64,000 nucleotides of DNA from Roseomonas genomospecies 6 (GTDB lineage: Bacteria; Pseudomonadota; Alphaproteobacteria; Azospirillales; Azospirillaceae). The stretch lies in the NCBI RefSeq assembly GCF_008365375.1, contig NZ_QOKW01000003.1:356464-420463 (forward strand). The letters run 5' to 3'. The translations under genes were made by a program, and so were the position numbers. The notes under the pieces were generated by a model that had not been told where the DNA came from, searched no databases, and worked only from the letters and a program-made list of their open reading frames with translations. Shown one piece after another: positions 17,966-28,779 of this stretch (the stretch's first letter is position 1; each line of letters opens with the position of its first letter).

Positions 17966-18393
17966 AGGCTGCCCACGTGAAGAAGGTTTCAATTTCATAA
18001 GACAAAATTTGGGTCTCCGCCGCAAGGCGGGGGCCCATTGTTTTTCGGCGTCCGCATGGAACGGGCGACGCCTTGGACAGTTCAAAGGATTGTTCCGGAG
18101 CCGAGACGTTTGGATTCGTGGTCTGCGGTGCACTCCGTTCATTGCCTGTCTGTTGGGCGTGACGTCCGGTCGCGCCTCATATGCGCTTTTTCAGAGTTGA
18201 ACGGAAAGGATACATCAGATAAAGCGAATGAAAATGGGTTTACAAATCATGCATCCGCATTGATCGGATGTTTCCTACCGAAGTGCGGAAATTTCAAAAT
18301 TAGAATGTATCCCTTCCTGCATACATGGCAGATGTTTCTGAAAATACGTTGGACTGATATTCGGACTTTCTTAATGTTTTGACTCTCTTTTAA
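17966..18393. other. Long intergenic region after pheT with an AT-rich segment
   Basis: Apart from the pheT terminator, this 428-bp gap contains no gene I can support. From about 18170 to 18400 the composition is clearly more AT-rich than the surrounding DNA (for example GAATGAAAATGGGTTTAC). Two short open frames of 63 and 114 codons cross it, but they have no ribosome site, no recognisable domain and no codon bias. It may be a remnant of acquired DNA or a regulatory leader for the receiver gene at 18394. Confidence 0.5.
18010..18045 (+). terminator. Rho-independent terminator after pheT
   Basis: TGGGTCTCCGCC pairs with GGCGGGGGCCCA across the GCAA loop, followed by TTGTTTTT. It lies 45 bases after the pheT stop codon and ends the pheST transcript. 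Confidence 0.88.
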
Positions 18394-18969
18394 ATGGCTT
18401 TGTCGGAAACGGCGTTGGGGTGCCCGGCCCTGCCGCCCTCAGCCCTGGTGAATGTCCCGATGGCGAGCTTATCAAATGACTACCCCAGACCCGCTCCCGT
18501 CCTTGTCATGAGCGGGGCCACCGGTGGCGGTGCGGCGGGCGACGGTGGTGCATCCGGCCGCGAGGACGGCGGCGGAGGCGGGCCGGACGAGTCCAGCCGT
18601 TTGGTCATCGTGGTGGACGATGACCGGTCCATCGTGGAAGGGCTCGCGCTGCTTCTGGAAGCCTGGGGCTACGACGTGCTGACCGCCCTGTCTCTGGACG
18701 AGCTGGCGCAGCGCCTGCCGCAGGCGACCGGCCGTCCCGGGCTGGTTCTGGCCGATCATTTCCTGCCTGCGGGAGGCACGGGCGCCCAGGTGGTTGAGAT
18801 GGTGCGCGCGCATGTGGGCGCCCCGGTGCCCGCCCTGATCCTGACGGGCGACACCATGCCCGAACGGCAGGCCGAAGCCGCCGCGCTGGGCTGCCGGCTG
18901 CTGCACAAGCCGGTGCAGATCGGTCCGCTGAAGGACATGGTGGACGCGCTGATGAGCGGCGCCGGCTGA
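18394..18969 (+). CDS. Stand-alone response regulator receiver protein
   Basis: A single receiver domain with a Gly-rich N-terminal extension. Acidic pocket VVDDDRS, phospho-acceptor Asp in LVLADHFLPAGGTG, switch Thr in ALILTGDT and Lys in LLHKPVQ are all present, so it should accept phosphate. The domain occupies about residues 69-187 of the longest form. Possible starts are 18394 (191 residues), the ATG at 18460 or the one at 18508; none has a convincing ribosome site. There is no output domain, so it should work by protein contact or as the receiver of a hybrid pathway. It converges on the HD-GYP gene with a 30-base gap. Confidence 0.82.
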   Translation: MALSETALGCPALPPSALVNVPMASLSNDYPRPAPVLVMSGATGGGAAGDGGASGREDGGGGGPDESSRLVIVVDDDRSIVEGLALLLEAWGYDVLTALSLDELAQRLPQATGRPGLVLADHFLPAGGTGAQVVEMVRAHVGAPVPALILTGDTMPERQAEAAALGCRLLHKPVQIGPLKDMVDALMSGAG

Positions 18970-18999
18970 CGGCGCCCAGGACCCGGGTTCAGGGCGGGT

Positions 19000-20607
19000 T
19001 CAGCCGCGGCGCAGGCCGTCGGACACCGCCAGGAAGGCGTCCACCACCACCGGGTCGAACCGGCTGCCGGACAGGCGCCGGATTTCGGCCACCGCCACGT
19101 CGTGATCCAGCGCCTTTCGGTAGGGACGGTCGCGGGTCATGGCGTCGAAGCAATCCGCCACCGCGACGATGCGGGCGCTCAGCGGGATGGCGTCGCCTTG
19201 CAGGCGGTCGGGATAGCCGGTGCCGTCCCAATTCTCGTGATGCGACCGGGCGACCTCCGCCCCGAGATGCAGGTGCGTCCGCCCGTCGGACCGGCGGCTG
19301 GCGCGGTCCAGCAGGTGCCAGCCCGCGGTCGTGTGGGTCTGCATGGCGGCACGCTCTTCCGGCGTCAGCGGGCCGGCCTTGCCGAGGATATCCGGGTCCA
19401 GCGTGGCGTTGCCGACGTCGTGCAGGATGGCGGCCAGACCGACCGACTCCAGGAACAGCGTGTCGAGGACGGCGGGATAGCACCCCTCCTCGGCCAGCCG
19501 GCGGGCGATGCGGTCGGTCACCATGGCGATGCGCGGGCCGGCATCGGCTTCCGCACCGGGAAGACGGTCCGGATGACCGCCATGCTCCGCCAGATTGGCC
19601 ATGGCGATGACGGTGTGCTCCTGGCTGCGGCGCATCTGCTCGTAAAGGTGCAGATTGTCGAAGCCGACGGAAATCTTGCGGCAGAACACCTCGATCAGGT
19701 TGCGGTCGAGGTCCGACAGGGGGCGGTCGGAGGTGAGATAGACCACATTCTCCCGGTTGTTGGGCGTGCGGATGTAGAGCGTGCAGTGATCCGCGGCATA
19801 GCGGTTGCTGTGCGTCTCCAGGCAGCGCTTCACCTCGGCCAGCACCGCGGCTTCCACATGGTTGGCCGCCGGTTCGTCGATCAGCGCCTCGAACCGGCCG
19901 GAGCCGGCCAGCACATACAGCCTGTCCCCCATGCCCCCATGCTCCGTCCCGGCGATGACCGGGCCGCGCTGCACGCACAGGATGGCGTCCGGCCCGACGC
20001 CGAGAATGCCCGAAAGCTGGGTCAGCACCCCGGCGGCGAACAGCTTCATGGAGCGCGCCTGGAACAGGGACGACGACGCCTCGATGATCTTCTCCAGCCC
20101 GCGCCGGTTCATCTCGATCGCCATGATGTCCTCGTAGGACCGCAGGGCGGCGACCGTGGTGGTGAAGAGCTGCTGGGCGGTGAGCTGGGTCTTCGCCTTG
20201 TAGTCGTTGATGTCGTAGTCGAGGATCACCGCGCGCTCCGGCGCCTGGCCGGGCTGGCCGGTGCGCAGGATGATGCGGACATGGCGGTTCTTCAGCTCCT
20301 CCCGGATGTGGTGGACGAGCTTGAGCCCGGCGTCGTCGGTTTCCATCACCACGTCCAGCAGGATGATGGCGATGTCCTCCTCCCCCTCCAGGATCTTGCG
20401 CGCTTCCGCCGCCGAATAGGCGGAGATGAACTCGGCGGAGCGGCCCTTGTAGGAGAAGTCGGCGAGCACGAGCTTGGTGATGGAGTGCACCTCCGGCTCG
20501 TCGTCGACGATCATCATCTTCCAGCGGTTCCCGGTGCCCGGCGACCCGGTCTCGCCGTCGCCGTCCTGGTCGTCCAGAAAGAGGAACTCGTCGTCGGAGT
20601 CGGTCAT
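19000..20607 (-). CDS. Response regulator with DUF3369 and HD-GYP c-di-GMP phosphodiesterase domains
   Basis: Likely degrades cyclic di-GMP under control of a sensor kinase. The 535-residue protein has an N-terminal receiver (VDDEPEV, phospho-acceptor Asp85 in IILLDVVMETDD), a central DUF3369 region (about 170-340, FAAGVLTQLSGILG and NRENVVYLTSDRPL), and an HD-GYP domain with HDVGN, HHENWDGTGYPD and DCFDAMTRDRPYR. The HD and GYP signature residues are intact apart from Asn in place of Gly/Lys after HDVG. The start at 20607 gives MTDSDDEFLF; the 35 residues before it are not conserved. An acidic spacer of about 25 residues precedes the receiver. Confidence 0.9.
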   Translation of the reverse strand: MTDSDDEFLFLDDQDGDGETGSPGTGNRWKMMIVDDEPEVHSITKLVLADFSYKGRSAEFISAYSAAEARKILEGEEDIAIILLDVVMETDDAGLKLVHHIREELKNRHVRIILRTGQPGQAPERAVILDYDINDYKAKTQLTAQQLFTTTVAALRSYEDIMAIEMNRRGLEKIIEASSSLFQARSMKLFAAGVLTQLSGILGVGPDAILCVQRGPVIAGTEHGGMGDRLYVLAGSGRFEALIDEPAANHVEAAVLAEVKRCLETHSNRYAADHCTLYIRTPNNRENVVYLTSDRPLSDLDRNLIEVFCRKISVGFDNLHLYEQMRRSQEHTVIAMANLAEHGGHPDRLPGAEADAGPRIAMVTDRIARRLAEEGCYPAVLDTLFLESVGLAAILHDVGNATLDPDILGKAGPLTPEERAAMQTHTTAGWHLLDRASRRSDGRTHLHLGAEVARSHHENWDGTGYPDRLQGDAIPLSARIVAVADCFDAMTRDRPYRKALDHDVAVAEIRRLSGSRFDPVVVDAFLAVSDGLRRG

Positions 20608-20777
20608 GGGGAGCCTGATGCGGGTCGGGCGGAGGGTAAAAAAGATTAACACGGTGTGGCTGCACGCGCCTACCGCCTCAATCGAAGCATTTTCGACGAA
20701 AAAGCTCAACAAACTGCATTGAACGCCGAACCGCTATCCTGCGGTGCGGAAGCGGGTGACGGACCCTTCCGACGGCA

Positions 20778-21725
20778 TCAGAAGGTTTCCAGTTCGATCA
20801 CCCAGCAGTCCATGGATCTCTGCGCCAGCGCACCGCAGACATTGTCCACCTGCGTGCGGGTGAAGGGGCCGACGCCCATCTGGTAGGTGGTGCGGGCGCC
20901 GCGGAAGACCGGCCAGACCATCGGCGGCAGATCGCGGTAGGCCGTCCCCGGACCGTAGGTGAATTCCTGCCAGGCGCGCAACCCTTCGGCGTGGCTGACA
21001 TACTCGCCCAGCCGCGCGGCGAAGAGCGGACCCGGCTCGATCGGCGGCATTCCGGGCAGAGGGTAGGGGGCGACGACTCCGATCAGCCCGTCCGTCGTGG
21101 CGACCGCCCGCGACCGGCTGGGCATGCCCAGCGTCACCCGCCCGTTCGCGGAATCGATCAGGCTGACCACGTCGCCCTTGCGCAGGGTGAAGCCGCGCCG
21201 CTTCTTGTTGTCCAGGATCTCCGTCGCCTTGATGTTGTCCGCGGCGACGACGTAGCCCTGGGCCGGCGCCTGGGCGGCGATTTCCCACGCGCTGCGCGGC
21301 ACCACGGCGGCGCCGCGGTGGATGACCGGCGGTTTTCCGGCTCCGGCGGGCGGTCCCCCGGCGCTGGCGCCGCCCATGGCGGCGGTGATGGAGCGGGACA
21401 CCATCAGCGCCGGGTCCAGCGAATCGGAGGGAACATAGCCGATGGGCTGGCCGCCGATGGCGACCTCCGTCCAGGAGGTGCCGCGCGGCGTGCCCAGAGC
21501 GTTCAGCGCCTTGCCGCGCGGCAGGGTCTGGATGATCCGGGCGTCCGCGTTGGGGCCGATGCGCACCTCGATGTCGCGGTTCAGCACCACCTCGCCGGTC
21601 AGCGGCGCGCCGATGGCGACGGGGCTTTGCGCGAACGCGGTCACCGGGGCGCAGCACAGCGCCGCCGCGGCCAGGATCAGCCGAAGCGCCAGGGCGCGGA
21701 AGGCGGTGGCGGAACGCGTGCGCAT
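20778..21725 (-). CDS. Exported SH3-domain protein with SPOR-like C-terminus
   Basis: A 315-residue exported protein of unknown role. The signal peptide is MRTRSATAFRALALRLILAA to about residue 32 (VTAFA). Residues about 40-100 form a bacterial SH3 module (VLNRDIEVRIGPNADARIIQTLPRGKAL, EVAIGGQPIGYVPSDSL). The last 35 residues, YQMGVGPFTRTQVDNVC and onward, have the alternating pattern of a SPOR repeat, which binds denuded peptidoglycan. Cell-envelope function is inferred from these. I selected the ATG at 21725 because GGGGG lies upstream; ATGs at 21740 and 21782 are alternatives. Confidence 0.7.
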   Translation of the reverse strand: MRTRSATAFRALALRLILAAAALCCAPVTAFAQSPVAIGAPLTGEVVLNRDIEVRIGPNADARIIQTLPRGKALNALGTPRGTSWTEVAIGGQPIGYVPSDSLDPALMVSRSITAAMGGASAGGPPAGAGKPPVIHRGAAVVPRSAWEIAAQAPAQGYVVAADNIKATEILDNKKRRGFTLRKGDVVSLIDSANGRVTLGMPSRSRAVATTDGLIGVVAPYPLPGMPPIEPGPLFAARLGEYVSHAEGLRAWQEFTYGPGTAYRDLPPMVWPVFRGARTTYQMGVGPFTRTQVDNVCGALAQRSMDCWVIELETF

Positions 21726-21829
21726 GGTGGTTGCCCCCATGGGAGAGTGCCCATTCTGCATCGGCGCACCCCGCCGGGGCAACCCGGCGCATGCCCGCCG
21801 GGGCGGATGTCACGGAACGGCGAGGCCGG

Positions 21830-22708
21830 TCAGGCCGCCCGGTCGCCGCCCACCAGATCGTGGATCGCCTCGGCCAGGAGCCGGACCGGCTTGGCGGCCA
21901 TGCCGGGCGCGCGGTGCAGCGCGATGTCGATGTCCGGCAGGCGGGGAAAGCCGTCCGCTTCGGTCAGGCGGCGCAAGCTGGGCGGGACGGTGCATTCCTC
22001 CATGGCGGTGACTCCCAACCCGCCCAGGACGGCGCCGTGCACCGCCACCACGCTCTTGCTGATGAAGGCGACGCGCCAGCCGCGCCCGATGCCCTCCAAC
22101 GCCGCCACCGCGAGGTCGCGCACCACGCAGCCCTTGGGGAACAGGGCCAGCGGCAGCGGGTCCTCCCGCTCGATGGGGGTGGCCGCCGTGCTGCGCGGCG
22201 GGGCGACCCAGGCCACCGGCTCCCGCCGGACCAGTTCGCCGCTGCGGCTGTCCGGGTGGCGGGTGACCAGGGCGAGGTCGTAGCGGCCCTTGTCGATCTC
22301 CGCCACCAGATCGGGGCTGTTGTCGCAGATCACCTCCACCGGCACGTCGGGATAGGCGGCGGCGAAGCGGGCCAGCACGCCGGGAAGCAGCATGGTGGCG
22401 TAATCGTCCGGCGTGCCGATGCGCACGCTGGCCACCGTGGCGGGCCGGCGCATCAGCGTCAGCACCTCGTCGTTCAGGGTCAGCATCCGCCGGGCGTAGG
22501 TCAGCAGAAGCTCCCCGTCCTGGGTCAGGCGGACGCTCTTGGTGTCGCGCTGGAAGACGCGGGCGCCGACCACCTCCTCCAGCCGGCGGACCTGCTGGCT
22601 GACGGCGGCCTGGGTGCGGCCCAGCGTGTCGCCGGCACGGGTGAAGCTGCGCGCGTCGGCGACGGCGACGAAGGCGCGCAGAAGGTCGGTGTCGAGGTTG
22701 GCCGGCAT
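21830..22708 (-). CDS. LysR-family transcriptional regulator
   Basis: A 292-residue regulator. The N-terminal winged helix is clear: LLRAFVAVADARSFTRAGDTLGRTQAAVSQQVRRLEE, with residues about 20-42 forming the DNA-binding helices. The C-terminal ligand-binding domain begins near residue 95 (VRIGTPDDYATMLLPGVLARF). A hydrophobic LysR substrate loop is present but the ligand cannot be named. It faces a small gene of unknown function on the + strand, a usual arrangement for a LysR target. Confidence 0.92.
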   Translation of the reverse strand: MPANLDTDLLRAFVAVADARSFTRAGDTLGRTQAAVSQQVRRLEEVVGARVFQRDTKSVRLTQDGELLLTYARRMLTLNDEVLTLMRRPATVASVRIGTPDDYATMLLPGVLARFAAAYPDVPVEVICDNSPDLVAEIDKGRYDLALVTRHPDSRSGELVRREPVAWVAPPRSTAATPIEREDPLPLALFPKGCVVRDLAVAALEGIGRGWRVAFISKSVVAVHGAVLGGLGVTAMEECTVPPSLRRLTEADGFPRLPDIDIALHRAPGMAAKPVRLLAEAIHDLVGGDRAA

Positions 22709-22853
22709 GGTGGCGCATTCAAGCAGAGGGGACGCGCGGGTTCAACGCGCGAAAGGCCCATCACGATCTGTGATGATCCTCATAAAGCCTATTCGTTTCC
22801 CAGATTTTCCGCGCGGGCGCAGGGTGCCCTCCGGTTCTTGGGAGGGTGAAGCG

Positions 22854-23012
22854 ATGGGCGTGTTCGACGCGATGACGGCGGTGGTTCTGGAGGCCGGGCG
22901 CCTGGACCGGCGGGAGGAGCGCCGTCCGGCGCCGGTCCCGCCAGCCCGGCGGTTCCGCCTGCCCCGGCTGCCGGCCTTGCCGGTGCTGCTGCTGGCCGTG
23001 CTGGTGGCGTGA
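22854..23012 (+). CDS. Small protein (52 aa) with a C-terminal hydrophobic segment, unknown function
   Basis: Starts MGVFDAMTAVVLEAGRLD, continues with an Arg/Pro-rich linker and ends in PALPVLLLAVLVA, a short hydrophobic stretch at the very C-terminus. A strong ribosome site GGGAGGG lies 8 bases before the ATG, which is the main support. The gene is divergent from the LysR regulator and could be its target. Length is below most gene-caller limits, and no family is recognised. Confidence 0.5.
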   Translation: MGVFDAMTAVVLEAGRLDRREERRPAPVPPARRFRLPRLPALPVLLLAVLVA

Positions 23013-23018
23013 ACCGGC

Positions 23019-23717
23019 TCAGATGGTCGTGGCGGGTGGCGGTTCCATGGGGGGCGGTTCGGCGGGCGCCGCTTCCACAGGAGGCGGGGTGAGGCGCAGG
23101 GGCGCCGGACCGCCCGTCTCCGGAACCGCCGCGGGTTCGGGCGGCGGAAGCTCCTTCGCCTCGACGACCGGATCGGTGGGGACCGGATCGGTGGGCTTTG
23201 CGTCGTCCTTTGCCGCCTCCTTCGCCGCCGGGGCGGGGGCCGGTTCCGGGTCCACGGAGTAGTCGGCGACGATGCGGGCCTGACTGCCGGCGATGACCAG
23301 CACCTTCTGCCCGATGTCGATGGGCTTCTCGTCCTTCTGGGTGACCGAGAGCAGGTCGCCATCGGGCTTGCGGACGATGTATTCCCAACCCGTGGTGTCG
23401 CCGGTCACATGCTCGATGGAGGTGCCGAGAAGGCTGCCGATGGTCGTGCCGCCGACCGCCCCCAGCGCCGAGTTGATGCCGAAGACGCCGGACTGCGACC
23501 CCAGCACGCCGCCCGCGGCTCCACCGGTGACGGCGCCGACGGTGCCGTTGGTGCTGATCTTGACCTGACGGAACCCGATGACGACGGCCCGCTCCACCTT
23601 GTTCGCCTGCTGCGTTGCGCTGGCGGCGTAGGTGTTCGGGGAGTAGTTCGGGGTGCAGCCTGCGAGGATGCCGGCGATGACGGCGGCGGGCAGGCCAAAC
23701 ATGACAGTGCGCGTCAC
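23019..23717 (-). CDS. Outer-membrane lipoprotein with glycine-zipper region (SlyB/Pcp-like)
   Basis: A 232-residue lipoprotein. The signal sequence ends at LAGC (Cys21). Residues about 50-100 contain the glycine-zipper pattern VGAVTGGAAGGVLGS and GAVGGTTIGSLLGTSIEH, as in SlyB/17-kDa antigen proteins. A small beta domain follows (YIVRKPDGDLLSVTQ, VLVIAGSQARIV). The last 75 residues are a Pro/Ala/Glu-rich tail unlike SlyB, probably a periplasmic or wall-spanning extension. Function is structural, in outer-membrane integrity. Confidence 0.85.
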   Translation of the reverse strand: MTRTVMFGLPAAVIAGILAGCTPNYSPNTYAASATQQANKVERAVVIGFRQVKISTNGTVGAVTGGAAGGVLGSQSGVFGINSALGAVGGTTIGSLLGTSIEHVTGDTTGWEYIVRKPDGDLLSVTQKDEKPIDIGQKVLVIAGSQARIVADYSVDPEPAPAPAAKEAAKDDAKPTDPVPTDPVVEAKELPPPEPAAVPETGGPAPLRLTPPPVEAAPAEPPPMEPPPATTI

Positions 23718-23808
23718 GGGACATCATCCGTTTGGAAGCCTGACCGGGTGATAGGCGATTCCGCGCGGCGAGTCATTCGACTTTTTGTGGGCTCCGGGAT
23801 GCGCGGAC

Positions 23809-23842
23809 AAAAAGAAAGCGGGCCTTTCCAGACCCGCTTTCC
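23809..23842 (-). terminator. Rho-independent terminator after lepA
   Basis: On the minus strand GAAAGCGGG pairs with CCCGCTTTC around TCTGGAAAGG, and is followed by TTTTTG. It begins 25 bases after the lepA stop codon. Confidence 0.88.
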
Positions 23843-23866
23843 GTCATGCCGCCGCAAACCCAACAA

Positions 23867-25669
<1,803 letters not shown>

Positions 25670-25768
25670 CGGTGCCCGGAGCCCTGGTTTGGGGCGGAAC
25701 ATAGGGCGGACGGACGATGCGCGCAATGGCGGTGTGGGTGCCCGAACGCCGTTGCGGGCAACAGGGGC

Positions 25769-25909
25769 CACACGGATTTCACGGATTTAGACACGGATTT
25801 TCCTGTCGTCACCCCATAAACTTCAATAAATGCAATCGGAGTTATAGGATAACGATAATATTAATAATAAAAATCCGTGTAATCCGTGCTCCCATCCGCG
25901 CAATCCGTA
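25769..25909. repeat. Long intergenic inverted repeat built of CACGGATTT units
   Basis: The left arm (25769-25801) contains CACGGATTT three times in the + direction; the right arm (25869-25909) contains the complement, AAATCCGTGTAATCCGTG and further partial copies. An AT-rich spacer of about 65 bases (TAATATTAATAATAAA) separates the arms. The transcript could fold into a long hairpin. The gap between glgA and lepA, 284 bp, holds nothing else I can identify. Similar CACGGATT repeats occur in intergenic DNA of several bacterial groups. Confidence 0.75.
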
Positions 25910-25953
25910 AAGACCCTGTTGCTCGACAAGAATCCTGAGGGCGCCCCCTCGAC

Positions 25954-27471
25954 TCACCCCACCAGAACCGGCGCGACCTCGCGGTAAAGCTCCATGTACT
26001 CCTCCGCCGGGCCGTGCCAGCCGAAGTCGCGGGTCATCGCGTGCTGCTGCATGGCGTGCCAGCGCTCCGGCTTGCGGTAGAGGGCGGCGGCGCGGCGCAG
26101 CGCCCAGGTCAGTTCCTGGACGGTGGCGTTGACGAACTGGAAGCCGGTCGCGCTGCCGTCGTTCACCGCCGCCGGGTTGGCGTCCACGATGGTATCGGCG
26201 AGGCCCCCGGTGCGGCGGACCAGCGGCAGGGTGCCGTACTTCAGGGCGTACATCTGCGTCAGGCCGCAGGGCTCCGACCGCGACGGCACCAGGAACAGGT
26301 CGGCGCCGGCCTGGATGCGGTGGGACAGCGCCTCGTCATAGCCGATGCGCACGCCGACCGACTTCGGATACCAGGTGGCGAGGTGGCGGAAGCCGGCCTC
26401 CAGCGCCGGTTCGCCGTTGCCGAGAACGGCGAGCTGGCCGCCCCAGGCGATCCATTGCGACGCCGCCTCCAGCACCAGATCCAGCCCCTTGTGGCCGGTC
26501 AGGCGGCTGACCACCGCGGCCAGCGGGGCGTCGGGCCGGCGGTCCAGGCCGAAGGTCGCCTGAAGGTCGGCCTTGCACAGGTCCTTGCCGCCCAGATCCG
26601 CGGCGCCGTAGCGGGCGGCGATGTGCGGGTCGGTGGCGGGGTCCCAGATCTGGTAGTCCACGCCGTTGAGGATGCCGGTCAGCGCCTCGGCCCGCGTGGA
26701 GAGCAGCCCTTCCAGGCCCGAGCCGTGCTCCGCCGTCTGGATCTCGTGGGCGTAGGTCGGGCTGACCGTGGTCAGGCGGTCGGAATAGAAACAGCCGGCC
26801 TTCAGGAAGCCGAGGCCGCCGTAATACTCCACCCCGTCGATCCGGAAGGCGGCGGACGGCAGGCCCAGGTCGCCCATCATCCAGGCGCCGAACCAGCCCT
26901 GGTAGGCGATGTTGTGGATCGTCGTCACCGTGCCCGGACGGAACGGCCCGGCGAAGCGGTCGGGGCGCAGCTCCAGATAGGCCGGGATCAGGCCGGTCTG
27001 CCAGTCGTGCCCGTGCAGCACGTCGGGACGCCACCAGGGATCGCAGCCGTCCTCCGCCGCGAAGCCCGCCGCGCACCAGGACAGGGCGGCGAAGCGTTCC
27101 GCGTTGTCGGGCCAATCCTTGCCGTCCGGTCCCAGATAGGGGTTGCCGGGCCGGTCGTAGAGCGACGGCGCGTCCAGCACATAGGCCAGCACCCCGTCCG
27201 GCATCCGTCCGATCCGCAGCGTGGCCTGGGCGCCGCCGGGCAGGTCGGTGAGCGGCCCGCCGACCGGTTGGAGGTCGCTCAGCCCGTTCAGCACCGCCGG
27301 ATAACCGGGCAGCAGCAGGCGGACGTCGGCTCCGGCGCGCTTCAGGGCGGGGGGCAGGGCGGCGGAAACGTCGGCCAGCCCGCCGGTCTTCACCAGCGGG
27401 TAGCATTCCGGCGTGACGAACAGGACGCGCATGGAGGCGGGGTCTTTCCGTTTCTTATTGGTCTTGCTCAT
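25954..27471 (-). CDS. glgA: Glycogen synthase
   Basis: Transfers glucose from ADP-glucose to growing glycogen. The protein has up to 505 residues and the GT5 fold. The N-terminal signature MRVLFVTPECYPLVKTGGLADV includes the KTGGL ADP-glucose loop, HGHDWQTGLIP follows, and the C-terminal half has PSRSEPCGLTQMYALKYGTLPLVRRTGGL, the conserved Glu and sugar-nucleotide site. The start is at 27471 (MSKTNKK) or, more like the family norm, at the ATG at 27432 (MRVLFVTPE); neither has a perfect ribosome site. It follows glgC by 36 bases, so the pair is an operon. Confidence 0.96.
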   Translation of the reverse strand: MSKTNKKRKDPASMRVLFVTPECYPLVKTGGLADVSAALPPALKRAGADVRLLLPGYPAVLNGLSDLQPVGGPLTDLPGGAQATLRIGRMPDGVLAYVLDAPSLYDRPGNPYLGPDGKDWPDNAERFAALSWCAAGFAAEDGCDPWWRPDVLHGHDWQTGLIPAYLELRPDRFAGPFRPGTVTTIHNIAYQGWFGAWMMGDLGLPSAAFRIDGVEYYGGLGFLKAGCFYSDRLTTVSPTYAHEIQTAEHGSGLEGLLSTRAEALTGILNGVDYQIWDPATDPHIAARYGAADLGGKDLCKADLQATFGLDRRPDAPLAAVVSRLTGHKGLDLVLEAASQWIAWGGQLAVLGNGEPALEAGFRHLATWYPKSVGVRIGYDEALSHRIQAGADLFLVPSRSEPCGLTQMYALKYGTLPLVRRTGGLADTIVDANPAAVNDGSATGFQFVNATVQELTWALRRAAALYRKPERWHAMQQHAMTRDFGWHGPAEEYMELYREVAPVLVG

Positions 27472-27507
27472 CCCCCTTCGCCCTGCGCGGGCAAGGGGGG
27501 ATGGGGG

Positions 27508-28779
27508 TCAATCCTTGGGCAGGCGGTCGATCATGTCCTGGGTGATCAGGCACACGCCGCCCTCGCTGCGGTAGAAGCGCTTGGCGTCCAGCTCCGGGTC
27601 CTCGCCGACGACCAGCCCTTCGGGGATCGCCACGCCGCGGTCGATCACCACCTTCGTCAGGCGGCAATGGCGGCCGATGTCGCAGTCCGGCAGGACCACC
27701 GCCTGATGCAGCTCGCTGAAGGAGTTGACGCGCACCTCGCTGAACAGCAGCGAGTTCTTCACCAGCGAGCCCGAGATGATGCAGCCGCCCGACACCAGGC
27801 TGTCCACCGCCATGCCGCGCCGGTTCTCGTCGTCGAAGACGAACTTCGCCGGGGGCAACTGCTCCTGATAGGTGAAGATCGGCCACTCGCGGTCGTACAT
27901 GTTGAGCTGCGGCGTGACGTGGCAGAGGTCCAGGTTGGCCTCCCAATAGGCGTCGATGGTGCCGACGTCGCGCCAGTAGGGCTCGGACTCGTGGCCGTTC
28001 AGGATGGCCGAATCGGCGAAGTCGTGCGCCATCACGCGCGCCCCGCTCTTCACCAGATAGGGGATGATGTCCTTGCCGAAGTCGCGGGTCGAACCGGGCT
28101 CGTTGAAGTCGCGCTCCAACTGGTCGTAGAGGAACTGGGCGTTGAAGACATAGATGCCCATGCTGGCCAGCGCCTTGTCCGGATTGCCCGGCATCGGCGG
28201 CGGGTCGGCGGGCTTTTCGACGAAGTCGATGACGCGCTGCGTCTCGTCCACATGCATCACGCCGAAGCCGGTCGCCTGTTCGCGCGGCACCTGGATGCAG
28301 GGGATCGTCACGTCGGCCTTCCTGGCGATGTGGTCCAGCAGAAGCGCGCCGTAATCCATCTTGTAGATGTGGTCGCCGGCCAGGATCAGGATGTATTCCG
28401 GCTCGTGGTCGCGCAGGATGTCCAGGTTCTGGTACACCGCGTCGGCGGTGCCCTGGTACCAGGCGGTCTCGCTGATGCGCTGCTGCGCCGGCAGCAGGTC
28501 GCAGAACTCGTTCATCTCGCCGCGGAAGAAGTTCCAGCCGCGCTGCAGGTGGCGCAGCAGGCTGTGCGACTTGTACTGGGTCAGCACGCCGATGCGGCGG
28601 AATCCCGAGTTGATGCAGTTCGACAGCGCGAAGTCGATGATCCGGAACTTGCCGCCGAAATAGGTGGCGGGCTTGGCGCGACGGTCGGTCAACTGCTTCA
28701 GCCGGCTGCCCCGGCCACCGGCCAGGACAAGGGCCACAGCGCGGCGCGGCGCCAGCCGCAGATCCCGTTTGTCGAGCAT
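27508..28779 (-). CDS. glgC: Glucose-1-phosphate adenylyltransferase
   Basis: Makes ADP-glucose from ATP and glucose-1-phosphate, the committed step of glycogen synthesis. The 423-residue protein has the nucleotidyltransferase motif [22 protein letters not shown] at residues about 16-37, the [19 protein letters not shown] substrate loop and the C-terminal left-handed beta-helix for allosteric control. ATG 28779 follows AAGGGAG, which fixes the start; the upstream open frame is not conserved. Allosteric control by fructose-type activators is a family property, not visible in sequence here. Confidence 0.97.
   Translation of the reverse strand: MLDKRDLRLAPRRAVALVLAGGRGSRLKQLTDRRAKPATYFGGKFRIIDFALSNCINSGFRRIGVLTQYKSHSLLRHLQRGWNFFRGEMNEFCDLLPAQQRISETAWYQGTADAVYQNLDILRDHEPEYILILAGDHIYKMDYGALLLDHIARKADVTIPCIQVPREQATGFGVMHVDETQRVIDFVEKPADPPPMPGNPDKALASMGIYVFNAQFLYDQLERDFNEPGSTRDFGKDIIPYLVKSGARVMAHDFADSAILNGHESEPYWRDVGTIDAYWEANLDLCHVTPQLNMYDREWPIFTYQEQLPPAKFVFDDENRRGMAVDSLVSGGCIISGSLVKNSLLFSEVRVNSFSELHQAVVLPDCDIGRHCRLTKVVIDRGVAIPEGLVVGEDPELDAKRFYRSEGGVCLITQDMIDRLPKD

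Noticed and set aside
15230..18142. A 970-codon open frame on the minus strand
   Set aside because: It is antisense to pheT and pheS. Protein is low-complexity (His, Gln, Arg, Gly rich) as expected from the complement of a GC-rich gene.
18009..18382. Short open frames in the gap after pheT
   Set aside because: No ribosome site, no family resemblance, and partly inside the terminator.
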